Under the pieces are notes generated by a model. That model saw only the letters and a list, made by a program, of their open reading frames with translations. It was not told the origin of the DNA and did not search any database. From the NCBI GenBank assembly GCA_964247055.1, contig OZ176053.1, forward strand, positions 4,340,001-4,404,000: a stretch of DNA of 64,000 nucleotides, in the 5' to 3' direction. The translations under genes and the position numbers were made by a program. The stretch is from Paragordius varius (lineage: Eukaryota; Nematomorpha). The first letter of the stretch is position 1; each line of letters opens with the position of its first letter. Positions 25,081-38,600 of this stretch are shown one piece after another.

Positions 25081-28000
25081 ATTTTCCAGTCAAATTAGTT
25101 GATTGAGCTCTGGTACCATACGTAGAAACCACAGTTGTGTTGCTAATGGTAACAGGTGTAGACGTACTAGTCGTAGAAATTGGTATTGATGGTTTTACCA
25201 TACATGATTTGGAGACTGAATCAAAAAGTCTAAGGAGAAAAAAAACGAAATTTTTTAATTTGTTTGCATGTAGTTTTTTTGAAAATAAAATTATAGGGTA
25301 CGTACAAACATTATAAGGTAAAAGAGTGTAATTTGTTTTATAAAAATGAAGATATTTTTTTGATTATTTTTATTCGAGATAACCTACATTACGGTTGATG
25401 TGAATTGATTATATTTCTACTGTTTATTTCACAACCGGACACATATAAAAAAACCAATTATACATTTCTTTATACTGTAAAACAATTTTTTGAAATACCA
25501 ACTGAAGCAGCATTAAACCCACATATTGAAATAATGTTTAAAATATATCATTACTTTTCAATTTCTGGTGCGCATCGTACGAAATCATGTTCCCAAAATT
25601 TGAAGGTAGGATTTTTGATCAATTCGATAAAGGTAATTAAAAGTCCCCAAGGATGTGGCCGGTTAACAATCAATCTTTCCAACAACACTCTAGATATTTG
25701 ATAAAAAATAAAATATAAAAAATAATGAAATATTAAATTTTTTAATAATAATACTATTATTAAAATATACCGTGTAATTTGTTCCTGAATGACTTCAATG
25801 TTGGCTTCAGCAAAAAGATGTAGCAAAATACAACTAAAGTAGTGAGTATGACTATTTGGATATCTTAATTGATTAGCTATCGCAGTAAGAAACAAATAGC
25901 GACCTAAATGGCAATATATACATATATATATAATATAAATGTGAAATTTCTACCCAGATATTCAAACCGAAAGCAGGTTGATTTTTCTAACGCACTCTTA
26001 TTGTTCTAAAATGCGATTTTAATATCTTTAGAAGAAATAGTGTGGCGCAAAATTTTAGTAATTAATTGATACAAACAAAACGTTTTTTTAATGTTTTTTA
26101 TAAGGAAAAACTGTTTTGCGCAACTTTTATCCTACTTTTGCATTTTTATGCCCATTAACAATCGTTAATTTTAAAGCTTGACTGTTTATAAAATTTGCAC
26201 GGTCGAAAAATAGGTTACTGTATAATTTTCTGAAAATTTTAATATAGTGTTTTCCATTGCATCAAAAATGATTACAACAAACCTTCAGTATCCAAACCAA
26301 CCGCTAAATTTTGAAAAATATCCATATGAGCCGAATGTGTTATAGTAGTTAATCCGGGTGTCAATCCCTTATTTTGAATTGATGCGATGGCCTGAGTACC
26401 CACATAAAGGACCAAAGCATTAAGTAACGGCATATTGTAATGCGAACCTGGGCTAGGTCGATTCTAATTAAATGTTATGAAAATTAATTAAAGATTATTA
26501 ATTTTAGAATCTTTTAAAAGTTTAGTCAACAATATTTGGCCTTTTTTGATAATAATATACATATAACAAAATAAAATAATATACTTGAAGATTAGGTCGG
26601 ATATCGGTTAAAAGAGTTACAGGGCTTCGCGTTTTCAGGTAAACATCTAACCGCTAAATCACACAAATTATCATATTAAACAAATTTATGCGAAAATTAT
26701 ATTCTGAAAATAAATCAGCGATAATATTTTAAAAAAATCTGTATATTTAGATCCAAAAAATTACATTTTTAAATTGGCCATCATCAGCTGCAAAATCATT
26801 TATGGATTTGCCGAAATCAAGGTAGGGCGTAAGTTTAGGGGGATTACCAATTTCAGGTAACATATCAACCTATATAATTATATATATACAGAACAAAGTA
26901 AAAAATTAAACTTTATCCGATCATAAATGTTGACCATAATTAAACATTTAAAAAAACCAAAATAAGTCATCTTAATAGTTATAATTCTAAAATGCATAGC
27001 ACAAAAATAACTTTTTATAAGAAACAAAAGAAATTTGCAAAACGACAACAAAACCTTTAGATTTGGCGTAAAAGGATCCGGTAATCGCATATCTCTAGGG
27101 AATGCAGAAAGAATTAAATTCCGCATTTGCACACAATTAGGTGGAATAACATCACAGAATCCGTAATGGAAATCACATAGGAATTCGGGAAAATCGTGTA
27201 ACAAAACAAGCAATAAACGTAATGTACCCTGAAAAAATATTATTCTTATAATTGTGTTGAAAATAAAAATTTAAAAATTAAGTAACATTTCATATAAAAA
27301 ATGACATACATTGTATAAATGAAGTAGAGATTTAGGTAGGTCCACATTTCTCACATAAGGGGCCAAGAATTTAAACAAATCCACAAATAGCAGTGCATAG
27401 TAATTCCAGATCTAAAACAAATTTTTTATATACTACTCGTAAAAAAATGTCAATAATAAAATAAAAACATAATAAGTAAGTCACATATAAAAAATATATA
27501 TGTAGCTAGATACATATAACCTATGATTTTGGGTTTGAAATATCAATTTTACTAACATACATATTTTTAAAATTTCATCATAAAGGTTATACTATATAGA
27601 AAATCACGGATAAAAATATATGGTTTTTATAATAAAAGATTAATAATTTAAAAATTGTAGATGTCAAAAACCTTAATATTTGCCGTATTTGTCAAAATCT
27701 TAGCTATGAATGTTCGATGTCCAACCAATTCCAACCATGAAAATGCGAATGAAGGAGCTTCAGTTGGCCGTAAAACGTGATAGGCATTGCTAAATTTATT
27801 AACAAAACCGATGCAAAAATATATTAAATTACAACGTCGTTTAGTTTAAAAATGACTCAGAAATTAAATCATAATCTACACATAATAATAATTCCTGCCA
27901 TAAATCCCTTGTTAAATGTCAAAAAATATAGATGCTAACAAAAATTAAAGCGAAAAACAGATTAACCTAAAAATAATGTAAAAAATATTGTTTCTAGTCA

Positions 28001-28771
28001 ACCATGCCCTCAAAAATTTATCTGCGTTAAGGATATGTAATGTCAAGATTAAAATATATATATAATTTTAGTAAAGTGGTAAACATTTCCCGTAAAATTG
28101 ATTGCATCGTAAAAATTAAAATTTTTACCAAAATGCTGTAATAATATTCGTCCCATGCGTAGCCATTAGTGGGGCCATTCCAATAATTTCTCCATACAGT
28201 ACAGAGAAGAGACGATAGAAAGGTAACTCATAAAATACGGGTACAAGTTTATTTATATTATCCATATCCTTATTTTTTGGGGCGTTTTCTGAATCCGAAA
28301 TAATGAGTGATTGAAGTTGTGTTAAACAAGCGCTCGTTAAATTATAATTATTGCCATAAACTATGGATGGTGCAATGTTGGAAATAACGCGTGATTCCTC
28401 ATACGCATAATGGAGACATTTATTGACCGTTGTTACGGATGATAAATTTTGGTGTTGAATGCAAAGGCCTGCAAAAATGCCTAAAACCTATAATAACAAA
28501 AATGGTTTATGATTGAGAAAAATTAATTGGTTTCATTATTTGCTTTAATAGCGTTAGCCTTAAAAAATATATATTGAAATCATAGGTATATTTTTTGCAA
28601 CCTATTTGGAATTAGCAGAAAAAGAGATTGATCATAATCCAACCTTCTTTTAATCCTTAATTAATTTATAATGAATAGAATCCCAGATCAAAAAACAAAT
28701 TTCATTGATTTAATCAAAAAAATATTTTTAATATTGTAGTTTAACCTAACCAATTTTTTCTAGATACTTTT

Positions 28772-28808
<37 letters not shown>

Positions 28809-29634
28809 ATTTATATATATATATATATTTATATATATATAAATTTCTCCATACTTTATTGGTGAGATTGACTTGAGTACCATTATTTAAACTTTGATTG
28901 CTATGTTTTATGAGAAGTGAAATTAGTTTGACATAAGCATCGATATGATGAAACATTTTAGCCTGAGCTAAGACATTGATTCGGATATGGTCATCTTTTG
29001 TTAAAATCATTGACTGCTAAAATGATATTTAAATAAATTAAATTTTAGTACGTATAAAAGATATATTTTTTTAAATTTAATAAAATGTGTATATATAATA
29101 TATATATATATATATATATTAATAAAAGAATCTTTTTAAAACATTCGAAGAGAAGCTATAAATTAATAAGCCTATGGTTTACATGTACAATACTAGGTAA
29201 GATAATATTTGCAAAATAAATTTTAGAAGCAGGTTATTTACAAAATATTTGGTATAATGTAAATGAATGATTAAAAAATATAAAATTTAAAGTATTGCAT
29301 TCGTATAAATTAAATATAAATGAATTATTAATGGGTCTTTCGCCATAAAATCTTTTAAGAATCAAATAGTTAATTTTTAATTTTCTAATGACAAATATAT
29401 CGGTATAGTTTAATAAATCATTAATGTAAATAATTTTATTTGCTCATAGCAAATAAATAAGGCAAAAAATAGAATTATTTTTTCATACATTATTTGAGTT
29501 ATTAGTATTCGACAATTCATTGGCTTCATTTAAAGCATTATAAGACGCTTCCAAACATAATTCGGTACAGATTCGGAAAAAACGGGTAATAAGATCATCT
29601 GATTTAAAGATACCTTGTTGGTGCATCTAGAACA

Positions 29635-29669
<35 letters not shown>

Positions 29670-32600
29670 TACTTTCTTTTGTGAGCCCTCATTTCAATAA
29701 AACCAACCTCTTGTTTTTTGGTTACAAAATAAGTAAAAGAGATGTAAGTTGGTAACACAATCGATTATATGTATTTTACGATTCGTATCAAAAGAGATAA
29801 AATATAAGCGAGGAAAATAATATAAGACAAAAGTAAAGGGAAATCGTTCTTCGTGTACACGCTTTATTCCTTTCCTTTAAAGATTGTTTTAATCATATAT
29901 CATAAGCCAAAATATCACAATAGTTTTTTTAATATGAAAAATCTTTTACGTTTCGTCTTTATTTTACTCTACATATATATAAAAATACCTCCATCATAAA
30001 ATTAGTTATGGTGCTATCGAGAGATTGTCTCCGAACATTACTAGCCCTATCAATTCGGTCTAAAAGATCCATTTGCGGATTTGTGGGTTCACCAATAGCC
30101 GATGGCGCATAACAATAATTATAATAGGTATCTAACCATTCTTTGTACAGGTATATGACTCTGTGAGAAAAATATATGTTTTGTTTTGATAATAAGTTTT
30201 TTGATCAAACAATGCTTGTAAAATAATTATCTTATGGTGGTTATCAGGCTATATGAGGTTAAAATATAGTTTATTGATATTAATTCACAAAGTATGTTCC
30301 TAGCAAACATAATTACGTACATTTTTGAACGACCACCATAATAAATTAAAAACAATTTTATATATTAAGCAAAGGTAAAAAATATTACCAAATGTAATTT
30401 ATGTAAATATACCATTTACAATTCAAATTCACCCAAAAATAAATTATGTGTTTTCGGGCTAATATAAATCATCATTAATAAGAAATATATTCTTGTGGCA
30501 TAGTTTATTATTTTTTCAGTATTATATTAATTTTTTAACAAAATTTCATTTTTTAAAATTATAAAAAAAATATAGGTAATTTTTAATCTTGAAAAACATA
30601 ATTTATTTTAGAGTGAATTTAAATTGTTTAAGGGTGAGTAAATCGTATAAAAGGGAAAAAACTTTTCTTTAAATCCCAAGGGGTCATCAGTGTCCTTAGA
30701 GGCAGAAACACCAGAATGAAACATGCTTGAAAACATAAGTGATAACTGTTGAGCATTCGCGTCTAAATAAAAAAATATTAACCATATAAGAAGTAATTTT
30801 ATGCAAATATATTAACACAAATATAATCCTTTATAATAATAGGACATTAATATTTGTCATAAGTTATTACCATCAGGATTCATCGTAATTTTAATTTTTT
30901 CCAGGAAGATAATGTCCGAATTATTTTGTATGGCATTCATGGTATCATTCAGGCTGAAATATATAAAATTATATATACAATTACCAAAATTCATTAGAGA
31001 GGACTTAAAAATTTCGGATTAAATAATTATAAATATGGCAAATTTAGAAATTGTATTTTCACAATACTACTAGTTTCAAATACAAACGGATTTAATTTTA
31101 AGCCGATTTTATGAAAGAGTAAAAATAATCTGTAAATATAACTAAAATACTGTACAAAAATTCTTATTAATAGAAGAGAATACTCTTGATATTTGGTAAG
31201 ATATCTTTTTAATCATAAGTATCTAAAATAACCTAACCTTTTTATCACATGTAAATCGGGCCAATTTTGTCGATTCAAATGTGCGACATGGTTAAGGTTA
31301 AACAAGGCATTTGCCGTTTTATAGAAATCTGAATCGGCTAGGGGGAAATGGGGTCTTTCCTCATCCGTACATGTTATGCGTTTAAATAATTCCAGTATAC
31401 ATGCCAGTCCATCATTCATATCTGTAATGGTAGCTTTTGTTGTGGTTTGAGTACTTTCACATATTTCTTTGCTCAAACTTTCAATGTACTATACAATATT
31501 CATATACAGATACAGACATTGTAATAAAAAATGATTAATAAAAAAACAAATATTTTTTTGTAAAGGCAATCAACCATGCTTTTGGCAACCTTGATTTTTT
31601 TACCCATAACCAATCGTTGAGGGTCCAAAATATGGATTAGAGATGTATAACATAAAAAAACTTTCAATCATACAGCTTACAATTGGTATCATTTAGGTTA
31701 TTTAAAAAAATTAAAATGTAAAAAGTATGACTGCTATAAAAAAAATAGATAAGAAATATATATTTAAAATTATTTTTTGCCCTCTTTTAAAAAAATTAAA
31801 TTTGTTTCCAAAAAAAGGCTATTGGTTACGATTCCACAAAAGTGCTATAAACTGATGTTTAAAAAAGAATGGTTTACCATAACTAAATGAGCGTCATACA
31901 TGTACGGACTAAATAATTTGTTGGAGTAGAGAATGGTCAAAGTAGTAATGTTTTCATGATTCATATGTTCCATGAAATATCTAGAAAATAAAGTTTCGTT
32001 TTCGAAATTAAATTATACATAAAACGATATATAAGAACGCGACCATTCTACTTTTTTCTATTTAAACTTATGGTTTGCTTTAAAATATTGAAAAAGAAAG
32101 TAAAAGTCAACATTTTTTGTTTAAATACTTAATAACTAAGTTTTCAAAAAAGTAAGTGTTAAAACCTAGTAAGAGTTTTTCGAACCCAGATAAGTCCATA
32201 CAATCTCCCATCTTGTAGTGTTCGTATAATCATGATATGTGCCTCACGTATACGCTGTAATGTATCAAGTGTTGCAAATGTTTGTTGTTTTTCTCTTTCT
32301 ATGGTTTGTAATATCGTCGATAGATTTGAGTCTTTTTCTGTGTTAACATTTGAGTTCGATGATGTATCATCTATAAGGCAAAAATTATTATATTTAAAAA
32401 AATTATTATTAAATTTGTTTGAGATTCAAATAGGTGTATGCATTACCAGAACTTTGATTGGATTGATGTAAAATTTGTTTTAATTGTTGGGATTTAATCT
32501 CCAAATTTTTAAGCTTCTCTTGATATTCTGTGATGGTTGATGCACACTTGCCAATACCTTCAATTGCCTTTTTTACAAAACAAAATAAAGAATTATTAGT

Positions 32601-35600
32601 TTAAAAAATATTTGGGTCATTTATTAAATTTTAAAATAAGGGTGTGTTTGGTAATAGGTTATATAACAATACTTTATATAAAATGGCTTTAACACTAATC
32701 AAGATGGTTTCGTGCGCAGTAATAAATGTTTCCCATGGAATAGATATTTCCTTTATTTTCAAGAGATTTGGAATTAAAGCTCTAATCTGCATCGATATTT
32801 CTAACATGGTGCGAAGACCTTGTAGACTATTGTTATTAGTTAACTGGATGGAAATAAAATTATTGAGATTATAAAACAGTATTTTATAAAATGATATCCA
32901 ATGTTTGTAACTAAAAGCGTTTAATTTCAGCTCTATTACTTTTGGTGTGTTTTAATTTTGTTTATATTTTTAATTAGCAAATAAAGTAAAAAACCAAAAA
33001 AGTAAGGATACAAAAATGATTTATTGCACGAAACATTTTGCTTAAAAAATTCATACATATAAAAAATCTTAAAAAGTTACAGTGAAGATAAAATTGGTAA
33101 AAAATTTAAAAAACATTATTTTTAGCGTTTAATTAAAATTTTCCATAAAACGGTCTTATTTAAAAGTTAAAATAAAAATCGCATTATACTTGGGCATAAA
33201 TATCTTGTTCACTTTTCAGGGACCCGTTTGGGCCTTCAGATGTATCTTTGAGTGTGGAAGTTCCAATGGTTAAAGATGATGTTGTATTATCCATCAAATT
33301 TGAATTGAGCATAGAAGATTGAGCGTTTGTATTGGTAATATTCACAGATACTGATTTGGTTGTTATTTTTTCATCGTCGAATGGTGTCTCCTGTAAATAT
33401 CACATTTTATAATTGAATAAAGTCTTTTATTTATTAATAAATAAAGGGCTGTAAAAGTATTATATTGCAAAAATGTAGCCATCTAAATCTTATATTTAAC
33501 TAAAGTAGTCAATTTTAACTTTAAGCCCAAAGAAGTTAAATTTTAATGGAAAAAAAATATTTATTTCGCAAGGCTTTTATCTTTTTTCAAGATCATGTAA
33601 AAAGTATTTGATTTATTTTATATCTCATAAACAATTTAGCAAATCTATGTCAAATTTTAATTGATAAAAATTAATTACCGCCCTCAAGCATCTGTCAATT
33701 TTTACTACTACTATAAAAACAATATAAATCAAGGAAATAATTCATTGAAAAATACAAGTAAATTATCAAAAAGAGTGTATGTATATAAACTACCAAAGAT
33801 GAATTATTTTTAGCAGCGGTTGTTGATGTCGTTATAATCATCACATTCGTATTGCAAGTCGGGGTAGAAGTGACGATAGAATTATCATTGGATGTGGAGG
33901 GAGTTGGGGGAGGGACTACCGAAACTGAGGCAGCTATATTTGCCAAAACTAAAATACATCTTTCAATTTCCCCCGTTAATTTGGTCAGGATACGAGCTTG
34001 TAATTGCGGTATAACTGTTGATGGGTATCCGCCAACGTTAGCTAATTAAAGAGCAAAAGGCATAATATGTATATTAGATATAAAATTTTTGGATTAAATT
34101 TGTTGTAGATATGATTACGTTAAATTTTTGGTTGTTAAATTGGAAAAAATTATCAAACCATTTTACACTGAAGACAACTTCTTTTACATGGATTAATTTT
34201 AAGTTTTAAGAAAAAAAATCAAAAATTATATGACACACAGTGTTAGTGTCAATGTACATTGCTAGTTTTACACCAATTATTACTGCCAAATATCATTTAG
34301 AGTAAAGAGTCATACAATTGGCTTAGTGCACATAAAAAATATATGTTTTTTGTTTTTTACTTACGTTTACCCATTAAATTACTTTTTACTGTATATGCAT
34401 GACATTTAATTAAAAATAAGAATGTCAATTAACTCTCACTCCAACAACGTTAAAAATTTGGGTATAATTGCTAATAATTTCAAATAGGTGTCTAAATATT
34501 TCATATCATGATTTAAATCAAATTTTTAACTTTATTTTCAATAATATACCTATATGCATGTAAAAAAATTTAACTTCATCATACATAAAAACAATAAACT
34601 TAAACAAAAAAAGTAATAATAATTTTACATGTGGTAGAATGAACTGTTTCGCCGGTAAAGTTTTGAACTGGTGCATTGTCAATAATTGTCTGTGAAGGTG
34701 TTTGCATTGTGCTAACAATATTATTGGTTGGCATAACTGTATTGGGTCTTTGATCTGTCACTAAATATAATCGTTAAAAAATATATGAAATTGTTCAATC
34801 AAAAATAAAAATTAAATTTATATGATTAAAACAACTATGTTAACTCGTACAAAGAGATTATGTTGAATTCTTAGATTTTGTTAAAAAAAACTATAAAAAA
34901 TAAAAAATAGTTAAAATGTTTTTTTTTAAATTTAATAACATTTCTATATTTTAAAGTTTGACTGTTATTTTCATAAAATTTCCTCCCAATAAACGAAAAT
35001 TTTCATTTAACAAAGTGATGCTAAATTTATATAGTATTCAATACAAAACAATAACAACTTAATTTATAGGAAATTAAAACTAAAATGCGTGCGTACAATT
35101 CATGGACTGAACAATATTCTCAGACTTATAGTTGGAGGGAAATGGATTAACATTATTTTCATCAACAGTTTGGCGCCCAGATAAAAAAGGGATTTGAGAT
35201 TGATTTAATTCATTCTATGAAAATTTATATTATATAAAATATTATTTTTTATAGAGTAATTAATATAAAATGCTAATAAGAAATCCGTATATGCATTGTA
35301 AAATAGGTGTTTTTCCAACATACTGGATATTTAGATAGGGGTGCACTTTCTGGTCGAAATCCTGGGATATTGTTGGCAAAAACTTCATAAACCATGGCTT
35401 GCGATGGGGATGGACCACCCATCTAAACATAAAATTTTATATACTTTATGGCAAAAGAGCTAATATCTACAGTAAAAATCTATAATGAAAAAGCGTAAAA
35501 ACAAAAAAGCAAATATTTTAGATCATGCATGACATTTAAACGAAAAACTATAACTTTAAGTGTATATAATGTGTATTACTATTTCGAAACCCAAAACGAT

Positions 35601-38600
35601 ATGTTATATTTCAAAAAATAAGTTTAGAGTACGCCTCTTCTGTATAATTTTTCTATCCGTTATCTTTATAATTTCAATTTTTAGTGTGCTATAAATAAGA
35701 TTGAATTTTACAATATTATTAAATGTTTCAGCAAAATTGACAATATATGTTATAAATTGATTCTAATGTATGTGTAATTGCATAAGATATACTTTTGGTT
35801 TAAGTTTTTGTGGTAAACGATTAGATTGTAACACTGCAATCACTGATGCATCTCCGTATCTAACCAATTAAAAGCAGAGCAGGATTAAACATTAGTTTTC
35901 ATATGACAGCAGATAAACGATAATTTATTATGATTTTTTGGGTAAAAAACAATAATATAAGGAAACTTAGAGAAAAATCAACGCCATTTTTAATGTGTTT
36001 ATTGGAAAATATAAACGATTTTACATAGTTAATACCATACCTTAATTTAAATGGTGTAAAAGTTGCTTACCTTTTTACTATGCCTATTTTTTTAAAAAAT
36101 TGCTTAAATCAATATATAATATATATATAATTTTGTACCTTTTAACACCAGATCTTGTTCGGAGAATGTATCGTTTTTCAAGCTCTGTTACCGCACGCTC
36201 TATCGTAGTTTTTTGTGCATAGGCACAAGCTAATTCAAAATTATCGGTGGCTAAAACTGTTGCAATATGTTCTACCATTTGTTCGGAAACAGTCGTAAAT
36301 GGATGATTATTACCAACTATATATAATTATATAGTTTACAGTAATAAAAAACAAAAAAACGTATAAAACTTATGTTTTTTTGTAAATACAACCATACTTT
36401 TATATTTTCTATATAGATTAAATTATTACAATCGTAAAATATCAAACGTAATGTACTACCGATTTACATGTCTATTTATTTCGTAACCGAAAACGATAGG
36501 TTAATTAATACAAGTGATTGTCTCTATAAAAAATACTATGCTTTTAGTTTTGCCGTTTTATCCAATATTTTAATTTTATACTGTTTAATGTAATATTTGT
36601 TTGCTAATATTTCTATTTTTACATATTGAGACTTTAAAGATACGGACGATAGAAAGACACACACATCTTTGTATATTATTTGATTTAAATAGAAAATTAG
36701 CAAGAGCAGATTTATTAAATTAATTTAAATAAATTTTAATAATTAGACGCATTTAAACTTTTTCAAATATATCCATACATATATATAATATATATTAACA
36801 TAAAAAGTGCATTAAAAAAATTATACTCTCATAGGGGTTTGTGGAACCAGAAGCAGATTGATTATCCAAAGACCCTAATTTTACAAAATATAATAAATAA
36901 AAAATTACTTAATTTTTGGTAAAAATAATGTGGCGTACAAGTTGTTACCTTTAAGATCCATATTTTGGGACAAATTTGGAGATGATGTCAAAACATTTCC
37001 CGGTGGTATATTATTATTCTAATTAAGGTAAGATATAAAATATTAATAAAATATCGAAAATGATTATAAAGAAAGTATATAAGCTCTTTTATTATATATA
37101 TACAGAGATGCGAAATATATTAGTTAATAAGTTATAGCTTTTTTTATGCATATGTAAGTTATTGATTAAAATTAAAATTACATTTCTGTTAAAATAAATT
37201 CGTCTCCATGTTAACGCGTAAGAAAAACAAATTACCCCGCGAAGTCCCAAAGTTAGAGCGCTCTTAAAATTGCTCAGCAAACTGGCATACAAAGGTTCCC
37301 TCACAGTATATAAACTAATGCCACCAGCTAAAAAGCGGATGAGATTGTGGGATGCGGTATGAGCATGGCTATCGTCAGGATCTAAAGCAAAATCCTATCA
37401 AAAAAATATTTTAAAACAATAAGCAACAATTGGATTGAGGTAAATTCAGTGATAAGAATAAAAACAATTTTTAAAGTGTACTTTTTATGTATTAAATTCA
37501 AAAGTGTACATATAAAACATTTACTCAATTGTAAAATGCCACACACAGGGAAAAGTGTTATAAAAAATGGATATATTCTTTGATATAACAAAATGCAGGC
37601 CAAACATATCGTACAGTAATAACAAACGATTTTCGAATCTAACAAAGTGAATTTTTTGGAGAAAAATATCCTTACATTATTTAATACGGTTTAAACACCC
37701 ATAAAAATATCATTTTTTGTCTCATAAATCCCTGTTTTAAGAATTATTATATAACCCATACCTTTTTTATCAAATTTTCCGTGGTGGCCAACGTAATTTT
37801 AAGGACGCGTTCAGTCAGAGGTGGCAAAATTTCTTGGACCGATTTTTCAAGCGCAAGCCGTGCCAGTTGTCGTAAAGCAGGTCGTGCGGCAAACAAGGCA
37901 GCTATATTACTTTCATCTGCAGATCCGGGCAATTTATTTCCTAGGAGGCTAAAGTTTTGGGCGAGACTGCTCAGTCCCGGGCTTGTAACATCAATTTCCC
38001 CATAGCTATAATTGAATCGTAAGGGTGGATTCGGTTGTTGTACAGATGCTACAGCTGAACTAATGCCGCTTGTCATAGGTGTACTCCCTGAATGAAGCAT
38101 GCGATCTGTGCATGAAACAAAGGAATGGAAAGAAATTTTATTTATTTGTATTTAAAGGTATGCCTCACACGTGGCCCTCTGATATATTTATGCAGGCCGG
38201 GAGAAATGTAAATGGCATATAAATAAATAATTTTATGATCAAAAAAAAATATATCCACTTTTACACAATCTAATTAAATGGATTCTCTGATAACTCATTC
38301 CGAAAAAAATAGTAGTTGTATATGTTCGTAAATTTTCTTATGTTTGGGATCCAATAAAATATTTTTGCCCATTTATTTTGCGAATGCGGCCAGCTGAAGT
38401 TTTAAAACCGAACATGGGCACAAAGCCATTTGTGATGAAGACCCCTAATTAAAAAAATTTTTTCTTTATATTAATTTTAACACTCTTGATTGGCCAGTAG
38501 TGGGAGGCGTGATGTAATAGTAGGTAGGGTGTCGAACTCTTACTCTGCGTACCAGAGTTTAAAACCCGAAACTAGGCAATTTTTCCACCATCACTATCAG

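Larger units (their letters stand above)
25079..31488 (-). other. CNOT1: CNOT1 exons 55-70: C-terminal NOT1 superfamily domain (CNOT2/3-binding)
   Basis: Exons: 31488-31238, 30953-30871, 30762-30663, 30160-29989, 29626-29489, 29013-28855, 28487-28129, 27789-27672, 27411-27310, 27228-27055, 26869-26765, 26653-26585, 26463-26283, 25903-25771, 25689-25555, 25229-25079. Landmarks: [123 protein letters not shown] Ser/Thr-rich tail of about 45 residues replaces the human MGQKQAQQ tail. Confidence 0.96.

Noticed and set aside
37781-38005. 74-codon plus frame
   Set aside because: Antisense shadow of CNOT1 exon 40.
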